The notes under the pieces are model-generated. The model had not been told where the DNA came from, searched no databases, and saw only the letters and a program-made list of their open reading frames with translations. Position numbers and translations under genes: made by a program. 64,000 bases of DNA from Brassica napus (taxonomy: Eukaryota > Streptophyta > Magnoliopsida > Brassicales > Brassicaceae), in NCBI RefSeq assembly GCF_020379485.1, contig NC_063439.1:16001188-16065187 (forward strand). The letters run 5' to 3'. Positions 57,501 through 64,000 of this stretch are shown piece after piece; position 1 is the stretch's first letter; each line of letters begins with the position of its first letter.

Positions 57501-58384
57501 GAAGTATTATTTCTTCAACAGATCAATACACAAGCTTTTCAAAAAATTGTATGATTAACGGATGTAACATATCAAATATACATTTGTTGAAATGTTTATT
57601 TTTGGCTTATTATGTATCAAATCTCAGTATCTCATCCAAACACGTTTCTGATGCAGAGTTTTTACTAGAATTAAGTTGGCCTAACTTGTTCTCTGATTTT
57701 GTTTATCACTAGGTTTGATGGTTACATGTTCTGTTTTGGAGTTCATGTATTAACCTTGTAATTCTTGGATCGTTAATGAAAAAGCATATAGTATTTCAAA
57801 CATAAACCACAAACTCTAAAATTTAAAACAAAAATATAATTTTATAATTTTACTTTTTACTTTGGATTTTTGAAATATTAAACATTACTAATAACCATAT
57901 AACTTCAAACACAATCTTAAATCCACACCCTAATCCCTAAACCCCAAACTTACACTCTACATACAAAGTTATAAATCTAATCCTTTCAAACTTATATTAT
58001 AAATTTTAAACTTAAACTCCAAGTATATTCTAAAACTCAAATCATATAATTAATTCTAACTCTTAACCATTAACCCTAAACCACATACCTCATATTAACA
58101 TATATCATAATACATGAAATCTTAAATTTTAAATAATTTATAATTCTATAAGATAAATATACTAATCCAAACTATATATAAAATTTAAAATTATGCATTT
58201 CCAAAATAAATTTAAACCACAAAATAACAAACAACAAAAATATATAATAAAAGAAACATTCTTATTAAAATATTATTATTTTAATATTTTACTCAATCAC
58301 ACAATCACAAAATTCAAATACAAAATTTAGATTTTTAAAAATTTAAATTATGATATCAAATTATTTAAAGTTTAGATAATTTTT
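57501..58384. repeat. AT-rich DNA with degenerate CCCTAAA repeats
   Basis: Possible 3' flank of the eEF1B fragment, then AT-rich DNA with CCCTAATCCCTAAACCCC (about 57929-57947) and ACCCTAAACC (about 58073), the complement-type of the repeats at 487-1030. No coding sequence. Confidence 0.5.
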
Positions 58385-58679
58385 TGGGGATTAACTCTAT
58401 ATACCCCATACCCCCTTAAATGAATTTTTACTGCCCCCTCTCTATTCTCCCTACCTTTTTATCCTTACACTCCCCAAATTAGCCTTTCATTTATTTCTCC
58501 AATTAAATAAACCAACCATAATTCAATCACCTACATGGCCCACAAAACAACCTTAACCAATCCGATTTCTCCTGACCCACATGTCTCCTTTTTCATCGTA
58601 CAACTATGTTCCTCTCATCCTCTATAAGCGATTTTTGAAGCTAAAAAAATAGACAATTCAGGTTCGTTTTCGATAATTT

Positions 58680-59110
58680 TTTTTTGTGATATTACATTTA
58701 AATATCGTGTATATGATGGTTAACGTTAAAAAAGTAAGATTTGATGAAAATTTAAGAGATTAAAAACAATTTCAAAAATTATGTTTAGGGCTATCGGGTA
58801 TTTTAACGTCCGTTTTTGAGGAATGTTTTGCTGAAATGTTATTAAAACAAGTGTATATCTCGGATAGTGTAAAAAAAAAGAAGATCCGATGAAAATTATG
58901 AGTGATTTAAAAAGATTTTGAAAACTATGTTTATAGATTTTGGGTATATTGTATGTGTGTTTTGATGATTTTCTGTGTGTAATTTCATTTAAGATGAATT
59001 ATACATCATGGGTAATGTAAAATCATAACAATAGGGTCCTAAAAGCGAATTAGCTAGTACAAGGATAAGTTCTGGGTATTACTGGTATAACTAGTTTTAC
59101 TAAAGCAAAA
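58680..59110. repeat. Three degenerate units of about 146 bp
   Basis: Units begin near 58688, 58834 and 58980 and share the order ATTTMATTTAA...ATATC, GTAARAT...GATGAAAATT, TTTYAAAAAYTATGTTTA, GGGTATWTTNTA and GTTTTTGA. They lie upstream of the mudrA gene in the MULE. Confidence 0.5.
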
Positions 59111-59268
59111 AAGTTTAACTGGAAATACTAGAATTACTATATTGATATTTCTTACTAGTATTACTGAATTAAATTAGTATTAGTAAGAGAAGATTGTACG
59201 GTGTGAGAATTAATTCTAAGCATCTTAATAATGAGAATTCTAATGATATTCTATTTTATTTTAGGAAA

Positions 59269-62100
59269 ATGCAAAATCCGTATTGCACAATCATTTATTT
59301 TGATTGTGGAGGATATTATATGAAAGATGGGACTGAAATAAAATGTATCTCGGAGATGGTGAAGGAGAAGATGAAATCCACACGATTGTGTTGATGAAAT
59401 CAATGGAGGAGATCACTTACTATGGTTTGGTTGAGTGTATTTGCAGAAAGATAAGGGTAGATGAATCTAAGGTGTAAGTGAAGATTAGTTACTTTCCAAT
59501 GGTATTGTATTCATACAAGCCATCATACATCTGGAATGATGAAGACGTTTTTGGTTATCTACTGCAAGTAAATCATGAGAAGTGTAGAAGTGTTCTACAT
59601 GTGGAGTTCATCAATGAAGAAGTGCAACTTTCAGAAGAGGATGATGAAACTGATAGCTATGTCGGTGTATCTGATAGAGAGGCTATAGAGGCTGGTGATG
59701 AGGATGGTACTGAGAATGATGAAACTGATGTCTATGTCGGTCTATCTGATAGAGAGGCTATAGAGGCTGGTGATGAAGATGGTAATGGTGGTGTGCTCAC
59801 TTTTCACGAAGACATTGAGATGCATGATGGTGTCAATCAGAGATGGGATGATGGTATGGATTTGGTTATAGGTCAAGAATTTATAACCAAGGAGGCAGCA
59901 AAAGTTCTTATTCAAGCAGCGTCATATCAGAAATCTTTTGAATTTGATATAATTAAGTCGGATACTAAGAGATTTGTGGTTAAATGTCGAGGAGCCAAAG
60001 ATGGGTGCAATTGGTTTGTGCGAGTTGCAATGTTAAAGAAGTCAAATATTTGGACGGTTAGAAGTTTCATCAAGCAGCATACATGTTCTGTCGTTACAAG
60101 AACACTGCCTGATAGAGAGGTTGGTGATGAAGATGGTACTGAGAATGATGCAACTGGTAATGAAGATACTGGTGGTGTGCTCACCTTTCACGGAGAGATT
60201 GAGATGGGTGAGAATGTCATAGAAAGAGATGAGCATGTGTTTGAAGATACAGAAGTAAGACCACAAGTTGTCTATCAGCCACGGGATGATGGTACAGGTT
60301 TGGTTTTAGGTCAAGAATTTAGAACCAAGGAGGAAGAAAAAGTCCATATTCAGACGGCTTCACATCAGAAATGTTTTGAGTTTGATATAACTAAGTCGGA
60401 TACTCAGAGATTTGTCGTTAAATGCCGAGGAGCCAAAGACGGCTGCAAGTGGTTTGTGCGAGTTCCAAAGTTAAAGAATACAGATCTTTGGACGGTTAGA
60501 AGTTACATCAAGCATCATACATGTTTTGTTGTTACTACAAGAACACTGCCTAATAGAAGGAAAGGCACATCACAAATCGTTGCATATGTTTTGGCTCAAG
60601 ATTATACTGGTACATTTGACACACCAGTTACCAAAGTTCTGATCGATTTGGTTCATCGAAGGGTTAGTGTGCATGTTTCATACACCTCAGCATGGAGAGG
60701 AAAAAGAGAAGCTGCTAATGAAGTGCGAGGAAGTCCATAAGAGAGTTTTACTTTATTATACTGTTATATGCACATGCTGGAGCAGAAAAATATTGGCACA
60801 AGAACTCGTGTGGTAGTGGATGAGGCCAACAAATTTAAGTATCTGTTTTTTGCCCTGGGAGCTAGCATAGAAGGGTTCAGTGCGATGAGGAAAGTCCTCA
60901 TTGTGGATGGAACACACCTAAAAAATGTTTATGGTGGAGTTCTCCTTGTTGCGACTGCTCAGGATCCTGATCATCACCACTACCCAATTGCGTTTGGTGT
61001 AGCAGATGGTGACAATGATGAAAGCTGGATATGGTTTATGGAACAGTTGAAATCAGTGATATCTGATGTCCCGGGATTGGTATTTCTTTCAGATAGAAAC
61101 AAAAGCTTGATCAAATCAGTACATCTAGTGTTCCCTGAGGCCGAACAAGGGTATTGTATATGGCATTTGTCTCAGAATGTTAAAGTCCACGTCCATAACA
61201 ACAAAGATACTTGTGCAAGCAAGTTTAGAGACTGTGCACACGCTTATACGGAGGCTGAGTTCAAGTACCATTATCATGCTTTTCGCCGGAGGTATCCTAG
61301 TGCAGTAGCGTATCTTGACAAAAGTGTTGAAGAGAAGAAGTGGGCTAGATGTTACTTCAGAGGAGATAGGTACAATGTTGACACCACCAATTCACACCAC
61401 CAATTCAGTAGAATCTTTTAATGGTGTTATCAAGGAAGCGAGAAAGTATACCTTACTACCAATGTTTGATGTTATCATTGCGAAAATGTCTGAATGGTTT
61501 AACAACCATAGGAAGGAGGCAGCTGAAATACCATACACACTGAAGCTTGTGCCTATTTTGGAAACCGAAATGTCTAAAACATGTGTTGATGCGGGGTTTC
61601 TTACAATTGACGAACTAAACAGCTTCCATCTTGAGTACAATGTGCATGGTACTGACGGCAAGGTTTATACTGTTGATATGGCTAGGAATACTTACAGTTG
61701 TGAGCAATTTGATAAAGACAAATATCCTTGTTTGCATGGAGTGGCTGCTGCCACATTCATGTCGAAGGCAGCGGGAAGGGAACTTCATCTATCTGAGTAT
61801 TGTTCAAAATACTATTTGGTGGAGCAATGGGCTTTGGCTTATCACAGGACCATATATCATGTTCCTCATATGTCTGATTGGGTTATACCAGAAGATGTTA
61901 AAGCAAAGAAAATACTTCCTCCAGATTTTGAAAAGAAGAAAAGAAAACCACAACAAACAAGATTTCCATTAGTAGGAGAATCCCGTGGAAGAGGCAAAAG
62001 AGGCAGACGGGGAGCTAGAGGAGCCAGAGGCAGAGGCAGAGCCAGAGGAGAAGGTATGGCATCATGTTTTGAATGTGAGAGTAGTTCAGGTATTAACTAA
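59269..62100 (+). pseudogene. MuDR/mudrA-type transposase with duplicated DNA-binding domain
   Basis: N-terminus near 59269 (MQNPYCTIIYFDCGG), with a frame change and a TAA near 59475. Then VKISYFPMVLYSYKPSYIW, a duplicated acidic unit SDREAIEAGDEDG, and two copies of the MuDR DNA-binding/WRKY-GCM1-like domain: 59850-60080 (FEFDIIKSDTKRFVVKCRGA) and 60300-60530 (FEFDITKSDTQRFVVKCRGA). TAA at 60738-60740 breaks the frame. The MULE catalytic domain follows (VLIVDGTHLKNVYGG, GLVFLSDRNKSLIKSV). A 13-bp duplication at 61382-61407 shifts the frame before SVESFNGVIKEARKY. The SWIM-like finger reads YSCEQFDKDKYPCLH, with Tyr where the first Cys is usual. The tail is an Arg-Gly-rich run. Confidence 0.88.
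61382..61407 (+). repeat. 13-bp tandem duplication causing a frameshift in the MULE transposase
   Basis: CACCACCAATTCA occurs twice head-to-tail. The frame before (VDTTNS) and the frame after (SVESFNG) fit the family if there is only one copy, so the duplication is a late disabling mutation. Confidence 0.88.
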
Positions 62101-62300
62101 GGTTTACTGGAGATTACTCGGCTTATTATGTGAAATCTGGACTACTAGTGATTTCTGGTATTATTATGTGCAATTTGGATTACTGATTCTGACTAGTATT
62201 ATTATGCACAATTAAGATTACTGGGTTTTACTGATATTATTGTGTGCAATTTTGATTACTAGGTTTTACTGGTATTATTATGTGCAATTCGAAACCAACA
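62101..62300 (+). repeat. Minisatellite of about 38-45 bp downstream of the MULE gene
   Basis: Four to five degenerate units with the order GGTTTTACTGGTATTATTA, TGTGCAATT, GATTACTAG. Related TTACTAGTATTACT words occur at 59050-59180, upstream of the gene. Confidence 0.6.
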
Positions 62301-63060
62301 TATATCACTAGGTTATGTGTAATTTAGACTATCTTTATATGATTATTTTCAATTCTTAGGTTACGTACATAATAAATATATAGATTAGACTATTTTTGTT
62401 AATTATTTTCAATAGTTTAAGAAAATCTTAACGGTTTCCCGAAAAACTTCCTTAACTTTCATTGTTAGTATGTGAATGGTTAACAATATAGTAAGGAAAA
62501 TTTTACAAAATACATATTTCTGGTAAATTGTTTATGTAAATGTCTTCTATGACGATAATAATAGGGAAATGTCATTGGTTCTACTACCAAACCTTCATCT
62601 CTGAGATAGTTTTACTAGAAAAACGTAAAAATCGCCAAAGTCTTACTATCTGTATGGTAGTATTACTACCACCTTAAGGATTACCATAGGTATTACTAAG
62701 TTTTAAAAATAATATTCTGATATTTAGGACGGCTGCACGTTTTACATGTGAAATGCATTTTTTAATTCTTTTTTAAATAATATTTTCTCTTTTTTAGTGT
62801 TTTACATGTGTTTACTAGTTTTTGGTATATTGTTTTTCCTTTTTTAGTGTTTTTTGGGCGTAATAAACCCAGTAATTCTAGTTATCTATCTTACTCATTT
62901 TTGGGCATAATAACACTTGTAACTCTAGTTTTCCAAACCTGTTTCAAACATCCAAAATACCAAGTTTAAACATTCTACAACCTAGTTTCAAACATCCAAA
63001 ATACTTAACATCCCAAATACATAACATCCAAAATACATAACATCCTAAATACATAAAAGC
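62301..63060. other. AT-rich non-coding DNA between MULE gene and acidic-protein remnant
   Basis: Contains TTACTA words, a short duplication TTTTTAGTGTTTTACATGTG / TTTTTAGTGTTTTTTGGGCG (about 62795-62865), and CATCCAAAATAC repeats (62949-63050). No gene seen. Confidence 0.5.
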
Positions 63061-63857
63061 CTAAGGCTTTGTTTTACGCTTCTTCCCCTCCATGAAAGGA
63101 GTCTGCACCCACTGTGATTTCCTCTATAATCTGCCACTCTTCTTAGGTGTATCAACAACGACATTCTCCTTGCAACTATGCATGATCCAAAGACTCGGTG
63201 CTTCCTTGTAAATGACCATGATCCACCTTTGCTTTTCTTCCTCAGTGTATTCCTCAACAACTTCCCCAGTCTGTTCCTCGACAACTTCCCCAGTCTGTTC
63301 TTCAACAACTTTCACAACCTCTTCCTCTTTTTTCTCTTCATCCACAACTTTCTCCCTGCTTTTTTCCTCTGTTTCCACAGCCTCTTTCTTTTGTTTCTCT
63401 TCTTTGACAACTTTCTCACCTTTTCCAGGTTCATCCTCCATACGCTTAATTATTGGTCTCCTTGCAGCCATTGCCTTAGTCCTACCACGTGGCGGTGTTG
63501 GAGTTCCCTCTGACTGATTCCCACGTGGTGGTGTTGGAGTTTCACCGGTTCTGTTCGTCTCAACCCGAGGCTCATTGTCATTATCTTTGGGAGTTCCCTC
63601 TGTCTGATTCCCACGTGGTGTTGTCGGAGTTCCTTTTTCTATCTCTGCCTCCCGTGCCTCAGATTCCACCTCATCAGTCTCATTTTTCTCCTTTTCTTGC
63701 TCCCTAGTTTCAGACTCTTTCCCTTCAACTTCTTCTTCTTGATCATCTTTCCCTTCAACTTCTTCTTCTTGATCCTCTTTCCCTCCAACCTCTACCTGAT
63801 CATCTTCCCCTTCAGCCTCAGGTTCCACCACTTTTTCTTCATCTTGCTCATCATCCT
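63061..63857 (-). pseudogene. Acidic Glu/Lys-rich protein remnant, 5' end removed by an LTR
   Basis: The minus strand from 63857 is open to a TAG at 63124-63126 and continues in frame to a second stop at 63061-63063 (RKSQWVQTPFMEGKKRKTKP). Composition: repeats of DDQEEEVEGK, GNQ-EGTPTPPRG and EEQTGEVVEE. The tail resembles the C-termini of Brassicaceae DUF1985/Ulp1-associated proteins that travel with MULEs. The N-terminus is displaced by the LTR at 63858; the apparent start MTDFDPN is LTR sequence. No catalytic domain is visible; function unknown. Confidence 0.55.
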
Positions 63858-64000
63858 TGTTGGGGTCAAAATCGGTCACGACGGAATCAATGTCTGAAAG
63901 TCCGTAAAAATCAGCATAAACGTTTTTACGAAAAGTAATCTTCGTAAAGATATCTTTACGAAGAGCCTTGCATTAAAATCTCATCCAAATCTCAATCGAA
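63858..64000 (+). repeat. Start of a third Gypsy-A-type LTR, cut by the window edge
   Basis: TGTTGGGGTCAAAATCGGTC and the following 120 bp are the reverse complement of the ends of both Gypsy-A LTRs (24790-24925 and 39866-40001). Orientation is plus. The 5 bp before it (ATCCT) are the candidate target duplication to look for downstream. Confidence 0.85.

Larger units (their letters stand above)
58385..62340 (+). mobile_element. Mutator-like element (MULE), one end visible
   Basis: A candidate terminal sequence starts near 58385 (GGGGATTAACTCTATATACC) and is followed by non-coding DNA and a mudrA-type transposase (59269-62100). I did not find the inverted partner; it may lie beyond the LTR at 63858 or outside the window. 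The end given is only where the element-like minisatellite downstream of the gene stops. Confidence 0.5.

Noticed and set aside
63178..63897. Several plus-strand frames rich in Phe, Leu and Ser
   Set aside because: Antisense images of the Glu/Lys-rich repeat on the minus strand.
1..64000. tRNA, rRNA or snoRNA genes
   Set aside because: I looked for tRNA A/B-box patterns and rRNA-like conserved words and saw none convincing; the only tRNA-related sequences are retroelement primer-binding sites.

Overview
The window is plant nuclear DNA, almost certainly Brassicaceae and probably Brassica pericentromeric chromatin. Reasons: GT-AG introns, plant receptor-kinase, eEF1B and RRM gene pieces, plant CACTA, MULE, LINE and gypsy families, and four tandem monomers of about 177 bp (6541-7242) that resemble the Brassica centromeric satellite CentBr as I remember it. 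Most of the 64 kb is transposable elements nested in each other, and most nesting steps can be proved from exact target-site duplications (TSDs). No rRNA, tRNA or CRISPR was seen.

Layout. 1-12.3 kb: a receptor-like kinase gene (plus strand, 2007-12098). Its signal-peptide exon is separated by an 8.1-kb intron from the transmembrane and kinase exons. The intron holds a CACTA fragment, a 2-kb repeat present twice, and the satellite island. The LRR/malectin ectodomain is gone, yet the seven exons join in one open frame (417 aa). 12.1-16.2 kb: unclassified repeat DNA and a decayed DUF1985-type gene (minus). 16.2-21.2 kb: a 5'-truncated L1-type LINE (LINE-1, minus, 16-bp TSD).

21.3-43.3 kb: a Russian-doll stack. 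LINE-2 (plus, 10-bp TSD) is split by an LTR retrotransposon (Gypsy-A, minus, 23427-40001, TSD ATCAT). Gypsy-A is split by a coding-complete CACTA transposon (26990-35913, TSD TAT), which in turn carries a probable Helitron (30217-31276). The CACTA encodes a TNPA-like protein (5 exons, 523 aa) and a TNP2 transposase (6 exons, 1152 aa), both apparently open. Gypsy-A has no gag-pol; it carries a 181-bp tandem array and an array of a 26-bp perfect palindrome.

43.3-57.8 kb: a chimeric pseudogene (RRM hnRNP-like exons next to eEF1B exons) is split by a gag-only LTR element (44159-56708, TSD GGTGG). One LTR of that element is itself split by a Tat-like gypsy element, Gypsy-B (45365-52976, TSD GTCGG), a pol-bearing relative of Gypsy-A. 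57.8-64 kb: AT-rich DNA, a decayed MULE with mudrA-type transposase (plus), and a convergent acidic-protein gene remnant cut at 63857 by a third Gypsy-A-type LTR that runs off the window.

Functionally this is a heterochromatin-type TE graveyard with recent activity (clean TSDs, an intact CACTA). The one host gene that still looks translatable is the ectodomain-less receptor kinase. Family names rest on motif recognition from memory; no database search was possible.
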